Notes under the pieces: model-generated
Told to the model about the DNA's origin: nothing
Databases searched by the model: none
What the model saw: the letters and a program-made list of their open reading frames with translations, nothing else
Source of the DNA: an uncultured Alistipes sp.
GTDB taxonomy: Bacteria; Bacteroidota; Bacteroidia; Bacteroidales; UBA932
Length of the DNA stretch: 13,309 nt
Direction: 5' to 3'
Assembly: GCA_900544195.1 (NCBI GenBank)
Contig: UQUJ01000077.1
Location: forward strand, 1-13,309
Position numbers and translations under genes: made by a program
Shown: positions 5,366-13,260 of the stretch, one piece after another
Layout of the letters: the number at the start of each line of letters is the position of its first letter
Position numbering within the stretch: position 1 is the first letter of the stretch

Positions 5366-6484
5366 TTAAACCATGATAGGCATCAGGATTCCGCAGATTT
5401 TTCCGCTCTCATCATCCTCTTCTGAAGGAATGATGAGGGCAGCCCTGCGCGCGTCGGCGAACTTCATCACGACTGTCTCGCAGCTCATGTTGGCGAGGAT
5501 CTCCGTGAGGAATGTTGACTTGAATCCGATGGTCAGCTCGTCACCGCTGTAGTCGCAGTTGATCTTCTCGTAGGCTGCGATGGCGAAACCGAGATCCTGT
5601 GCGGTGATCTCCATCTGTCCCGGCTTGAGATCCAGCTTGATGTGGTTGGAAGCCTTGTTGGCGCAGACGGCCACACGCCTTACCGTGTTCAGGAACATCG
5701 CCCTGTCGATCTTCAGCACGCTTGGGTTGTTCTGTGGGATGACGTCGCGGTACTTAGGGTACTTGCCGACAATCAGCCTGCACACCATGGTAGTCTTCCC
5801 GAAGGTGAAGAGGACGGTGCTGGAATCGAACGCGATCTCAACAGTTCCGTCGTCTTTCCCGAGGATGGACTTCAGGACGGCCGCCGGCTTCTTGTGAAGA
5901 ATGAACGAGCATTTCTCCGGGGTCTTCACTTCCTTGGCCGTGTAGCAGATGAGCTTGTGCGAGTCTGAGGCCACGAGAGTGGTGGATTCCGGTCCGAAAT
6001 CAAAGAATATTCCGTTCATCGCCGGCCTTATCTCGTCATCTGCCGTGGCGTAGATCGTGCTGTTTATGCCTTCTATCAGGCTTTCGGCCGGGAATTCAAG
6101 TTTCTCCGCGTCGTCGCTCGTCCCCTTGATCTCAGGATAGTCCTCGGCAGGAAAGAAAGGCAGCACGGAGTTGCCGCTGGCCCACTTGCACTCGATTGAG
6201 CTGTCGCTGGCGGTGCAGATCGCTACAGGCTGGTCAGGAAGTTCCTTGAGAAGGTCGATGATGTGCCTTGCGGGAACGGCGATCCTGCCTTCCTCTTCGG
6301 TGGTGTCCACTTCGATTTCAGTCCTGAGGGTGAGCTCCGAATCCGATGCGGTGACCTCAAGGATGTTGCCTTTGAGGTCAAACAGGAAGTTTTCCAGAAT
6401 CGGAAGGGCGGACTTGGCCGGGATGGCCTTGGAGATGTCCATCAGTCCTTTCAGAAGCTCGGAGCTTGATACGTTGAGTTTCAT
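5366..6484 (-). CDS. dnaN: DNA polymerase III beta subunit (sliding clamp)
   Basis: A 372-aa beta clamp: a dimeric ring that encircles DNA and tethers the replicative polymerase and other clamp-binding proteins. I use the ATG at 6482-6484 (MKLNVSSSELLKGL). The frame stays open 21 codons upstream, but those residues are unlike any clamp and overlap the candidate promoter at 6545-6552. The three tandem clamp domains fit the length, which is normal for the family. Recognisable blocks are AIPAKSALPILENFLF near the N terminus, FPAEDYPEI (111-119), RPAMNGIFFD (153-162), GKYPKYRDVIP (240-250, equivalent to the GRFPDYRRVLP segment of the E. coli protein) and the C-terminal GILMPIMV close to the usual LMPM ending that lines the client-binding pocket. 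It heads the minus-strand group with the exonuclease. dnaA is not adjacent here, so this does not mark the replication origin. Confidence 0.97.
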   Translation of the reverse strand: MKLNVSSSELLKGLMDISKAIPAKSALPILENFLFDLKGNILEVTASDSELTLRTEIEVDTTEEEGRIAVPARHIIDLLKELPDQPVAICTASDSSIECKWASGNSVLPFFPAEDYPEIKGTSDDAEKLEFPAESLIEGINSTIYATADDEIRPAMNGIFFDFGPESTTLVASDSHKLICYTAKEVKTPEKCSFILHKKPAAVLKSILGKDDGTVEIAFDSSTVLFTFGKTTMVCRLIVGKYPKYRDVIPQNNPSVLKIDRAMFLNTVRRVAVCANKASNHIKLDLKPGQMEITAQDLGFAIAAYEKINCDYSGDELTIGFKSTFLTEILANMSCETVVMKFADARRAALIIPSEEDDESGKICGILMPIMV

Positions 6485-6544
6485 ATTCGTGTGTTTTTTT
6501 AATTCATTGTTTTCCGGCCGCCGGAGGGTGGCCTCTGTAAAAGG

Positions 6545-6552
6545 CAAATATA
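6545..6552 (-). promoter_or_regulatory. Candidate -7 promoter box TATATTTG for dnaN
   Basis: TATATTTG on the minus strand fits TAnnTTTG exactly and lies 60 nt upstream of the dnaN ATG, giving a leader of roughly 50 nt. The same octamer precedes the binding-protein gene at 1831-1838. A clear TTTG -33 element is not visible at 19-21 nt. The leader region contains a short CCGG/CCGG inverted repeat and an A-rich stretch just before the ATG, in keeping with translation in this phylum. Confidence 0.5.
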
Positions 6553-6601
6553 CGAATATTCCCTTAATATTATGGCATCATATTTGATTTTTTGCCTAAG
6601 G

Positions 6602-6622
6602 CTTCGGAAACACCATCCGAAG
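6602..6622. promoter_or_regulatory. Seven-bp inverted repeat in the dnaN/htrA divergent region
   Basis: CTTCGGA (6602-6608) and TCCGAAG (6616-6622) form a perfect 7-bp inverted repeat with a 7-nt spacer, 37 nt before the protease ATG. No T run follows, so terminator function is unlikely. It could be an operator or an mRNA leader hairpin. A partial -7 match (AATATTTG, 6636-6643) lies just downstream. There is no direct evidence for function. Confidence 0.3.
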
Positions 6623-6658
6623 AGGTTTGGACATGAATATTTGTAAAATTCAATTAAT

Positions 6659-8152
6659 ATGTCAGAAATGAAAAAAGGTTTGTTAACAGTGGTGCTGTCA
6701 GTATTGTTCAGCGTGCTGGCGGCATACGGTGTCGTCAAGGCGGCCACCGTGAATGATGGAGACAATGTGACAAGTACAGAGAACGGAACGGTCACAAAGA
6801 CTGTCAATCTGGCACAGTCGGACTATCCGGATCTGACTTACGCCGCGGAGGCTGCGGTTGATGCTGTTGTTTATGTGGAGGTGACGGTGACTCAGCAATA
6901 TCAGATGACGGATCCGTTCTTCCGTTTCTTCTTTGGGGATGAAGGCCCTCAGACCAGGGAGCAGCAGGGTAGCGGCTCTGGCGTGATCATCCGTCCTGAC
7001 GGCTATATCGTGACCAACAACCATGTGGTCGCCAATGCGACGAAGGTTCAGGTCACCCTGAACAACAACAAAGTCTATGACGCAAAGGTCATCGGTACTG
7101 ATCCGGCCACGGATGTCGCATTGATAAAGATTGAAGCTCAGGGACTTCCTACGCTTCCGTTCGGAGATTCCGATCAGTTGAGGCTCGGTGAGTGGGTTCT
7201 GGCCGTGGGCAGTCCTCTTGGCTACCAGCTCAGGTCAACCATCACGGCCGGCATTGTCAGCGCCAAGGGACGTTCGATGGCGCACGATCCTCGTGAGAGA
7301 AACAATGGCGGAATCCAGATCGAGTCGTTCATACAGACCGACGCGGCTGTCAACCCTGGCAACTCCGGTGGCGCCCTTGTCAACAAGACCGGTGAGCTTG
7401 TCGGCATCAACACTGCTATTGTTTCACAGACGGGAGCATATTCGGGATATTCATTCGCTGTGCCGGTGAATATTGTGAAGAAGGTTGTAGAAGACTTGAT
7501 TGACTTTGGGTCAGTGAAGAGAGCCGTTCTTGGAATCGCTATGTCTGATCTCAGCGAAGGTCTTGCCAAGAATCTGAAATATGATTCTGTCGATGATATG
7601 TTGAAAAAATTGAAACTTTCTTCTCCGGAAGGCGTATATATCAGAGAGGTTGCGAAAGGCAGCTCCGCTGACAAGGCCGGAATGAAGGAAGGTGATGTGA
7701 TTGTGGCCATTGACGGGACCGATGTGAAGAGTGGCTCCGCAGTTCAGGTCAAGGTCAATACCTTCCATCCTGGTGACAAGGCTAAGGTCAAGATCATCCG
7801 TGACGGCAAGGAAAAGGAACTTGAGGTCACATTCCAGGGCAGCAGCATCGAGAACGGTACTGTGGTCGGTGACGGAGAGATCGCTTTCTTCGGTACGACT
7901 CTGAAGGAGGCTTCCAAGGAGACTCTTGCGAAGTTCGGTCTGAAGAAAGGTGTCGAGGTCACATCTGTCGGAAGCGGCAAGATGCTTGAGGCTGGCGCTT
8001 CAGAAGGAATGATCATCACCTATGTCAACGATCAGCCGGTCGGCACACCTCAGGATGTTTTGAACATCGCCAAGTCCGCAAAGAGGGCGGTTTACATCGA
8101 AGGCTTCACAGCCAACGGTAGAAAAGCCTTCTTCGGATTCAGCAAGGAATAG
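6659..8152 (+). CDS. degP: HtrA/DegP-family periplasmic serine protease with two PDZ domains
   Basis: A 497-aa Do-family protease/chaperone that degrades or refolds misfolded envelope proteins. It starts at ATG 6659, with an equally plausible ATG at 6668 (MKKGLL). Residues about 4-28 are a basic-hydrophobic signal peptide or anchor (MKKGLLTVVLSVLFSVLAAY). The chymotrypsin-like domain carries the triad H122 (TNNHVV), D152 (ATDVALIK) and S236 (NPGNSGGAL), with the GSGVIIRPDGYIVTNNHVV block before the histidine. PDZ1 spans about 288-392, with EGVYIREVAKGSSADKAGM and GDVIVAIDG. PDZ2 is about 410-490, more diverged, with KKGVEVTSV and EGMIITYVNDQPV. All catalytic residues are intact. It is divergent from dnaN and followed by the sigma gene after a strong hairpin; I recall htrA next to rpoD in other Bacteroidales. 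Stress control is likely from the family but not visible in the promoter. Confidence 0.95.
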   Translation: MSEMKKGLLTVVLSVLFSVLAAYGVVKAATVNDGDNVTSTENGTVTKTVNLAQSDYPDLTYAAEAAVDAVVYVEVTVTQQYQMTDPFFRFFFGDEGPQTREQQGSGSGVIIRPDGYIVTNNHVVANATKVQVTLNNNKVYDAKVIGTDPATDVALIKIEAQGLPTLPFGDSDQLRLGEWVLAVGSPLGYQLRSTITAGIVSAKGRSMAHDPRERNNGGIQIESFIQTDAAVNPGNSGGALVNKTGELVGINTAIVSQTGAYSGYSFAVPVNIVKKVVEDLIDFGSVKRAVLGIAMSDLSEGLAKNLKYDSVDDMLKKLKLSSPEGVYIREVAKGSSADKAGMKEGDVIVAIDGTDVKSGSAVQVKVNTFHPGDKAKVKIIRDGKEKELEVTFQGSSIENGTVVGDGEIAFFGTTLKEASKETLAKFGLKKGVEVTSVGSGKMLEAGASEGMIITYVNDQPVGTPQDVLNIAKSAKRAVYIEGFTANGRKAFFGFSKE

Positions 8153-8175
8153 TTGATGAAGGTTATCGGATAGTG

Positions 8176-8216
8176 TTTCCCTGACGGAAAAGGATCCAAG
8201 CCTTCCGTCAGGGAAA
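8176..8216 (+). terminator. Strong hairpin between the protease and sigma genes
   Basis: TTTCCCTGACGGAA (8176-8189) and TTCCGTCAGGGAAA (8203-8216) pair perfectly over 14 bp, and GG/CC can extend the inside of the stem after an AA bulge. The hairpin starts 23 nt past the protease stop and ends 20 nt before the sigma ATG. Only TTTG follows, so it is a weak U tract. It may terminate or attenuate protease transcription, protect its 3' end, or reduce read-through into the sigma gene. I see no good TAnnTTTG promoter between hairpin and sigma ATG, so the sigma gene probably depends at least partly on read-through or a promoter inside the protease gene. Confidence 0.7.
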
Positions 8217-8236
8217 TTTGTGTATTACAAGAATAT

Positions 8237-9097
8237 ATGAGGCAATTAAAGATTACGAAGTCAATCACCAACCGCGAGAGCGCGTCACTGGACAAGTACC
8301 TTCAGGAGATCGGCCGCGAGGAGTTGGTGTCTCCGGAGGAGGAGGTCGAGCTTTCACAGCGGATCCGCAAGGGGGATCAGAAGGCTCTGGAGAAACTTAC
8401 AAGGGCCAACCTTAGATTTGTGGTTTCTGTTGCGAAACAGTACCAGAATCAAGGTCTTAGTCTTCCGGATTTGATCAATGAAGGCAATCTCGGCCTGATC
8501 AAGGCCGCCGAGAAGTTCGATGAGACCAGAGGTTTCAAGTTCATTTCATACGCCGTGTGGTGGATCCGCCAGTCAATCCTTCAGGCTCTTGCCGAGCAGT
8601 CCAGGATTGTCAGGCTTCCGCTCAACCAGGTCGGTTCCCTGAACAAGATCAACAAGGCTCTTTCACAGTTCGAGCAAAAGAACGAGAGAAGCCCTTCCAA
8701 TGAGGAACTCTCCGAGATGATAGACATCCCGCAGGACAAGATCTCCGATACCCTCAGGGTGTCCGGAAGGCATGTGTCTGTGGATGCCCCGTTCGTAGAG
8801 GGCGAGGACAACAGCCTTCTGGATGTGATTCCTAACGACGACTCGCCGATGGCCGACAGAGGCCTTGTGAACGAGTCCCTCAGCACCGAGATCGAAAGGT
8901 CTCTCCAGATCCTGACGACCCGTGAGCGCGAGATCATCAAGTCGTTCTTCGGCATCGGCTGTCAGGAGATGACCCTTGAGGAGATCGGCGAGAGGCTTGA
9001 CCTTACAAGAGAGAGAGTCCGCCAGATCAAGGAGAAGGCGATCCGCAAGCTAAAGAAACCATCCGCAAGCAAACTTCTTAAAACCTATCTCGGTTAA
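8237..9097 (+). CDS. rpoD: Primary RNA polymerase sigma factor, short Bacteroidota type
   Basis: A 286-aa sigma-70 protein that directs RNA polymerase to housekeeping promoters. The N terminus MRQLKITKSITNRESASLDK goes almost straight into region 1.2 (SLDKYLQEIG), so region 1.1 and the large non-conserved insert of E. coli sigma-70 are absent, as is normal in this phylum. Region 2 is about 53-120, with LTRANLRFVVSVAKQYQNQG, DLINEGNLGLIKAAEKFD and the promoter-melting segment FKFISYAVWWIRQSI. Region 3 follows RIVRLPLNQVGSLNKI (about 123-200). Region 4 is about 215-280, with the helix-turn-helix TLEEIGERLDLTRERVRQIK. The sequence is almost textbook for the group. Its stop overlaps the start of argS in TAATG, indicating co-transcription and probable translational coupling. 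Confidence 0.97.
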   Translation: MRQLKITKSITNRESASLDKYLQEIGREELVSPEEEVELSQRIRKGDQKALEKLTRANLRFVVSVAKQYQNQGLSLPDLINEGNLGLIKAAEKFDETRGFKFISYAVWWIRQSILQALAEQSRIVRLPLNQVGSLNKINKALSQFEQKNERSPSNEELSEMIDIPQDKISDTLRVSGRHVSVDAPFVEGEDNSLLDVIPNDDSPMADRGLVNESLSTEIERSLQILTTREREIIKSFFGIGCQEMTLEEIGERLDLTRERVRQIKEKAIRKLKKPSASKLLKTYLG

Positions 9098-10884
9098 TGA
9101 CCCCGGAACTTTTTATCGCCTCTAAGGCTTCAGAAGCCATCAAGGCACTCTATAACGCCGACATCGAACCGTCGGCGCTTCAGGTCTCCGTCACAAGGAA
9201 GGAATTCACCGGAGACTTCACGCTCGTCGTCTTCCCGCTCCTGCGTCTGTCGCACTCCACTCCGGAGAACACGGGCAACGCCATCGGAGAATGGCTGAAG
9301 GCGAACGTACCGGAAATCTCTGAATATAACTGCGTGAAAGGTTTCCTTAACCTTCTGTTCTCCAATCTCTTCTGGAACGAACTTTTCGGAGAGATCGTTG
9401 CGGACAAGGACTTCGGTGACCTGCCGACGACCGGCAAGAACATCATGGTCGAGTTCTCGTCGCCGAACACCAACAAGCCTCTGCACCTCGGCCACATCAG
9501 GAACAACCTTCTGGGTGACTCGGTGTCAAGGCTTCTGAAGGCCAGCGGCAACAACGTGATCAAGACCACCCTTGTCAACGACAGGGGAGTGCACATCTGC
9601 AAGTCCATGCTTGCATGGCTGAAGGTCGGCAACGGCGCGACTCCGGAGTCCACGGGGATCAAGGGCGACCATCTTGTCGGGGATATGTACGTGGCTTTCA
9701 ACGACATCTACAAGAAGGAAGTCGAGGAGTTGATTGCCGGGGGAATGGACGAGGAGACCGCCAAGAAGGAAGCCCCTTGCCTCAAGGAAGCCCATGAGAT
9801 GCTCCAAAAATGGGAGGCCGGCGACAAGGAGGTCCGCGACCTTTGGGCCAGGATGAACGGCTGGGTGCTTAAGGGCTTCGACGAGTCCTACAAGGCTCTC
9901 GGAATCACTTTCGACAAGGTTTACTACGAGTCCCAGACCTATCTTCTTGGTAAGGAGTTGGTTCAGAAGGGACTGGATATGGGCGTGTTCGTGAAGGATC
10001 CGGACGGCTCCGTCTGGTGCGACCTCACGGCCGACGGACTTGACAGGAAACTGCTCATCCGTTCTGACGGAACGTCGGTTTACATCACCCAGGATCTGGG
10101 AACGGCCGAAAGGCGTTTCGCTGAATATCACCTTGACTCGCACGTCTATGTGGTCGGCAACGAGCAGAACTACCACTTCCAGGTGTTGAAACTGATCCTC
10201 AAGAAGTTGGGATTCGAATGGTCCGACAACATATTCCATCTTTCCTACGGAATGGTCGAGCTGCCGGAGGGCAAGATGAAGTCCCGCGAGGGAACAGTTG
10301 TGGATGCCGATGACCTTATCCAGAAGATGTACGAGGAGGCCCGCGCGACCTCTGACGAGTCCGGAAAGCTGGCCGACATGAGTGAGGAGGACAAGGCGAA
10401 GCTCTATCACATGATAGGTCTCGGTGCCCTTAAGTACTTCATCATCAAGGTGGATCCGAAGAAAACGATGCTCTTCAACCCGAAGGAGTCCATCGACTTC
10501 AACGGCAACACCGGCCCGTTCATCCAATATACACACGCGCGAATCCGCTCCATCCTGCGCAAGGCCGCGGAGAAGGGCATTGAATATGCCGCCTCTCCTC
10601 TGCCAAAGGTCGAGCTCAGTGCCAAGGAGATCAGACTCATAAAGTTGCTGAACACCTTCCCGGCCAAGATCGCCGAAGGCGCGCAGGCATATTCACCGGC
10701 CGTCATCGCCAACTATGCCTACGACCTCGCCAAGGAGTTCAACCAGTACTATCACGACACTCCGATCCTGAAGGAGGAGAACGAGGATGTGCTCAAGATG
10801 CGTCTGGTGCTGATCGACACGCTTTCCGCCGTCCTACGCAAGGCGATGGGCATCCTTGGAATCGAACTTCCTGAGAGAATGTAG
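9097..10884 (+). CDS. argS: Arginyl-tRNA synthetase
   Basis: A 595-aa class Ia aminoacyl-tRNA synthetase that charges tRNA-Arg with arginine using ATP. The N-terminal tRNA-recognition domain is about 1-108. The catalytic Rossmann fold has VEFSSPNTNKPLHLGHIRNN with the HIGH-equivalent HLGH at 130-133. The second ATP-binding signature is GKMKSREGT (KMKS, 393-396), a KMSKS variant common in ArgS. NEQNYHFQVLKLIL (about 355-368) and LFNPKESIDFNGNTGPFIQYTHAR are further family signatures. A C-terminal DALR-type anticodon-binding domain ends at 595. Start ATG 9097 overlaps the sigma-factor stop by one base. An 11-nt gap separates it from the radical SAM gene, so the three form one transcription unit. 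Length is normal and there is no sign of damage. Confidence 0.97.
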   Translation: MTPELFIASKASEAIKALYNADIEPSALQVSVTRKEFTGDFTLVVFPLLRLSHSTPENTGNAIGEWLKANVPEISEYNCVKGFLNLLFSNLFWNELFGEIVADKDFGDLPTTGKNIMVEFSSPNTNKPLHLGHIRNNLLGDSVSRLLKASGNNVIKTTLVNDRGVHICKSMLAWLKVGNGATPESTGIKGDHLVGDMYVAFNDIYKKEVEELIAGGMDEETAKKEAPCLKEAHEMLQKWEAGDKEVRDLWARMNGWVLKGFDESYKALGITFDKVYYESQTYLLGKELVQKGLDMGVFVKDPDGSVWCDLTADGLDRKLLIRSDGTSVYITQDLGTAERRFAEYHLDSHVYVVGNEQNYHFQVLKLILKKLGFEWSDNIFHLSYGMVELPEGKMKSREGTVVDADDLIQKMYEEARATSDESGKLADMSEEDKAKLYHMIGLGALKYFIIKVDPKKTMLFNPKESIDFNGNTGPFIQYTHARIRSILRKAAEKGIEYAASPLPKVELSAKEIRLIKLLNTFPAKIAEGAQAYSPAVIANYAYDLAKEFNQYYHDTPILKEENEDVLKMRLVLIDTLSAVLRKAMGILGIELPERM

Positions 10885-10895
10885 GAATATTTCCG

Positions 10896-12617
10896 ATGTC
10901 CGAAACGGATTATATGTTCCCGACCTCCAAAAAGGAGGTTGAAGCCTTAGGGTGGGACTACATCGACATCATCCTTTTCACGGGTGATGCCTTTGTGGAC
11001 CACCCTTCTTTCGGCACGGCCTGCATCGCCCGCTGGCTCCAGCATTTCGGCTACAGGGTGGCCGTCGTGCCGCAACCCAACTGGAGGGATGACCTAAGGG
11101 ATTTCAAGAAGCTGGGCGCTCCGAGGCTTTATTTCGGAGTGAACGCCGGGGCGATGGATTCGATGGTGAACCACTACACCGCCGGCAAGCGTCTCCGCCA
11201 CGACGACGCCTACACGCCGGAAGGCAAGGCCGGACAGAGGCCGGATTATGCGGTCAGCGTCTACACGAACATATTAAAGGATCTTTATCCCGATGTGCCG
11301 GTCGTCATCGGCGGTGTCGAGGCTTCGCTGCGCCGTCTTACTCACTATGACTACTGGAAGGATGAGCTCGTTCCATCTATTCTCAAATGGTGCAAGGCTG
11401 ACTATCTCTGTTACGGGATGGGGGAGAAGCCGATGATCGAGCTGACGAGAGCCATAGAGGCACAGAGGAATATTCATGAGATCCATAAGATCCCGCAGAT
11501 CGCCTTTCTGATGAGCGGGAAATGGAAGGTCAAGGAACCGTTGGTGCTCCATTCGTTCGAGGAGTGCAAACGGGACAAAAAAGCGTTCGCCGAGAACTTT
11601 CATCTGATTGAGACTCATGCTAATATGATGCATCCTGCGACGATCATCGAACCTGTCGGAAACGGCTACGTGCAGATCAATCCGCCATATTCACCGTCCA
11701 CGACCGAGGAGATGGATTCGTTCTGGGACCTGCCTTTCACCAAGTTGCCGCATCCGCGCTACAAGGGGAAGAGGATTCCGGCCTATGACATGATCAAGGA
11801 TTCCATCATCACTCACCGAGGGTGCTTCGGAGGATGTAATTTCTGCACCATCGCCGCGCATCAGGGCAAGTTCATACAGTCCCGTTCGCAGGCTTCGATT
11901 CTGGCAGAGGTTAAGAAATTGGCCAGGATGCCGGGCTTTGCCGGGAATATCTCCGACCTTGGCGCCCCGACCGCCAACATGTACGGAATGAGGGGAAAAA
12001 ATCCGGATCTCTGCGACAAATGCCGAAGGAAATCGTGCCTCTTTCCAGCTCCCTGTCCGAACATGAACCGGTCTCACAAACAAATACTTGAGCTTTATCG
12101 CAAGGTGGATGCTGTGCCGGGTATCCGTCATTCCTACATCGGAAGCGGCATCCGCTACGACCTCTTCCTCGATGAGAAGGGTTTTGTGGACGAGACATCC
12201 AAGCCTTATCTCAAGACTTTGATTCTTGACCACACATCCGGGCGTATGAAAGTCGCTCCGGAACACACGGAGGACAAGGTTCTTCAGTACATCGCCAAGC
12301 CTTCGTTCAAACTGTTCGAGAGACTCCGCTATGAGTTTGACAAAATCTGCGCGCAGAATGGCCGCCGCACCGGCATCGTTCCGTACTTCATCTCCTCCCA
12401 CCCGGGCTGCACGATGAAGGACATGGAGAATCTGTCGAAGAATCCGGCTTTGAAAGGAATATACATGGATCAGGTGCAGGATTTCACCCCTACTCCGATG
12501 ACCACATCTTCTGTCATGTACTACACCGGAATCGATCCCCGAAACATGAGACCGGTGTTCGTAGAGCGCGATCCGGAGAAGAAGAAGAGGCAGAAATCAT
12601 TTTTTTTCAGAAAATAG
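10896..12617 (+). CDS. ygiQ: YgiQ-family radical SAM protein
   Basis: A 573-aa member of the YgiQ family (UPF0313) of radical SAM proteins, whose reaction remains unassigned. The N-terminal cobalamin-binding-like region (about 15-200) includes DAFVDHPSFGTACIARWL, a hallmark of the family, and VIGGVEASLRRLTHYDYW. The radical SAM core begins at THRGCFGGCNFCTIAAHQGK, with the 4Fe-4S ligands C310, C314 and C317 in a CxxxCxxC pattern. A second Cys-rich segment, CDKCRRKSCLFPAPC (about 376-390), is also family-typical. The C-terminal part has VAPEHTEDKVL and YMDQVQDFTPTP, and ends with a basic EKKKRQKSFFFRK tail. It is shorter than the E. coli protein, mainly at the C terminus. Co-directional and 11 nt from argS, but the link is probably transcriptional only. 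Confidence 0.93.
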   Translation: MSETDYMFPTSKKEVEALGWDYIDIILFTGDAFVDHPSFGTACIARWLQHFGYRVAVVPQPNWRDDLRDFKKLGAPRLYFGVNAGAMDSMVNHYTAGKRLRHDDAYTPEGKAGQRPDYAVSVYTNILKDLYPDVPVVIGGVEASLRRLTHYDYWKDELVPSILKWCKADYLCYGMGEKPMIELTRAIEAQRNIHEIHKIPQIAFLMSGKWKVKEPLVLHSFEECKRDKKAFAENFHLIETHANMMHPATIIEPVGNGYVQINPPYSPSTTEEMDSFWDLPFTKLPHPRYKGKRIPAYDMIKDSIITHRGCFGGCNFCTIAAHQGKFIQSRSQASILAEVKKLARMPGFAGNISDLGAPTANMYGMRGKNPDLCDKCRRKSCLFPAPCPNMNRSHKQILELYRKVDAVPGIRHSYIGSGIRYDLFLDEKGFVDETSKPYLKTLILDHTSGRMKVAPEHTEDKVLQYIAKPSFKLFERLRYEFDKICAQNGRRTGIVPYFISSHPGCTMKDMENLSKNPALKGIYMDQVQDFTPTPMTTSSVMYYTGIDPRNMRPVFVERDPEKKKRQKSFFFRK

Positions 12618-12651
12618 TTTGCCGATTGCTTCTCAATTCGGAAAAATGTCT

Positions 12652-12659
12652 TAATATTG
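12652..12659 (+). promoter_or_regulatory. Candidate -7 box TAATATTG upstream of the small acidic protein gene
   Basis: TAATATTG differs from TAnnTTTG at one position, is followed by CACCCG, and lies in the 195-nt gap after the radical SAM gene. Use of it would give a leader of about 145 nt. The leader would contain GTGAG/CTCAC (12759-12763 and 12774-12778), which can form a short hairpin, and GTAATTG repeated directly at 12763-12769 and 12779-12785. No good -33 element is visible at the expected spacing, and a weaker TTTATTTG closer to the ATG is an alternative. Confidence 0.3.
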
Positions 12660-12812
12660 CACCCGAAAACGATGCGGTCGCTTAATTTCCGGTGTTTTGC
12701 GGGAAGGCTGGCCGGATGGATGGGCAGTCATCAGTGGTTTTGATTGTTTTCGTGATGTGTGAGTAATTGCCTGCTCACGTAATTGATAAGAACTTTTTTA
12801 TTTGGTTTATAA

Positions 12813-13181
12813 ATGAGTATGGCTCCAGATCAGAAGAAAAGACACGTGGTAAGCTACGAGAACATGTCCGAAGCGCTTGCCGCCGCGTTCAATGAAAAAT
12901 ATCCAAGAGGGTTCAGTGACTATCTTCCTGACTTAATAAAGTATCCGAAACCAGACGGCACGTCGTTCTATGCCGTGACCGTGGAGACTGATGACTCCAT
13001 CAATTTGGTGAAGATCAAAGTCAAGACAGACGACGCAGAGGCTCTTGAGCGCTGGATTGAGGGAGAGGAGGATGCCGAGAATGAGGATGTGGCCGGATCT
13101 TCAGCTGACGCTCCTGCCGAGACAGCTCTTCCGGACGACAACATCTCCCAGTACGGTGGCGACGACGACTCCACCGAGTAA
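12813..13181 (+). CDS. Small conserved-looking protein with acidic C-terminal tail
   Basis: A 122-aa protein of unknown function. Residues about 10-72 look like a compact folded domain: KRHVVSYENMSEALAAAFNE, KYPRGFSDYLPDL, then beta-type SFYAVTVETDD and NLVKIKVKTDD. The segment resembles conserved Bacteroidales hypothetical proteins I recall, but I cannot name a domain family. From about residue 75 the protein is strongly acidic and low-complexity (WIEGEEDAENEDVAG... GGDDDSTE), probably disordered, which could mean contact with a basic partner. No signal peptide or membrane segment. The ATG at 12813 is preceded by an A/T-rich stretch with no Shine-Dalgarno; a second ATG two codons on is also possible. 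It has its own leader and a strong downstream terminator, so it is probably monocistronic. Confidence 0.8.
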   Translation: MSMAPDQKKRHVVSYENMSEALAAAFNEKYPRGFSDYLPDLIKYPKPDGTSFYAVTVETDDSINLVKIKVKTDDAEALERWIEGEEDAENEDVAGSSADAPAETALPDDNISQYGGDDDSTE

Positions 13182-13217
13182 CCCGATAACCCTTCCCCAG
13201 ATTAACCCCTATCCCCC
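13182..13217 (-). other. G-quadruplex-capable run on the minus strand
   Basis: Immediately after the stop codon the plus strand has C runs at 13182-13184, 13190-13192, 13195-13198, 13206-13209 and 13213-13217. Read on the minus strand these are G runs of 5, 4, 4, 3 and 3 with loops of 3, 7, 2 and 5 nt, meeting the common pattern of four runs of at least three G with loops of 1-7 nt. It lies between the stop codon and the terminator hairpin. Folding is predicted from the pattern only. Confidence 0.55.
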
Positions 13218-13220
13218 ATA

Positions 13221-13259
13221 ATGGCCTGAGTCCCTTCGGATTTCAGGCCATATTTTTTT
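13221..13259 (+). terminator. Rho-independent terminator
   Basis: ATGGCCTGA (13221-13229) pairs perfectly with TCAGGCCAT (13243-13251), and TCC/GGA inside can lengthen the stem around a CTTC loop. A run of seven T follows at 13253-13259. It begins 40 nt past the stop of the 122-aa gene on the same strand and is the best intrinsic terminator in the window. Confidence 0.9.
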
Positions 13260-13260
13260 C

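Noticed and set aside
5366..6484. Replication origin near dnaN
   Set aside because: No dnaA gene and no cluster of DnaA-box-like sites or AT-rich unwinding region was seen; dnaN is often away from the origin in this phylum.
9526..10536. A 336-codon minus-strand frame opposite argS
   Set aside because: Antisense shadow of a GC-biased gene; its translation is Leu/Val/His-rich without motifs, while the plus strand has intact synthetase signatures.
12622..12641. Imperfect hairpin (CCGATT / AATTCGG) just after the radical SAM gene as a terminator
   Set aside because: Only six pairs with a bulge and no following T run.
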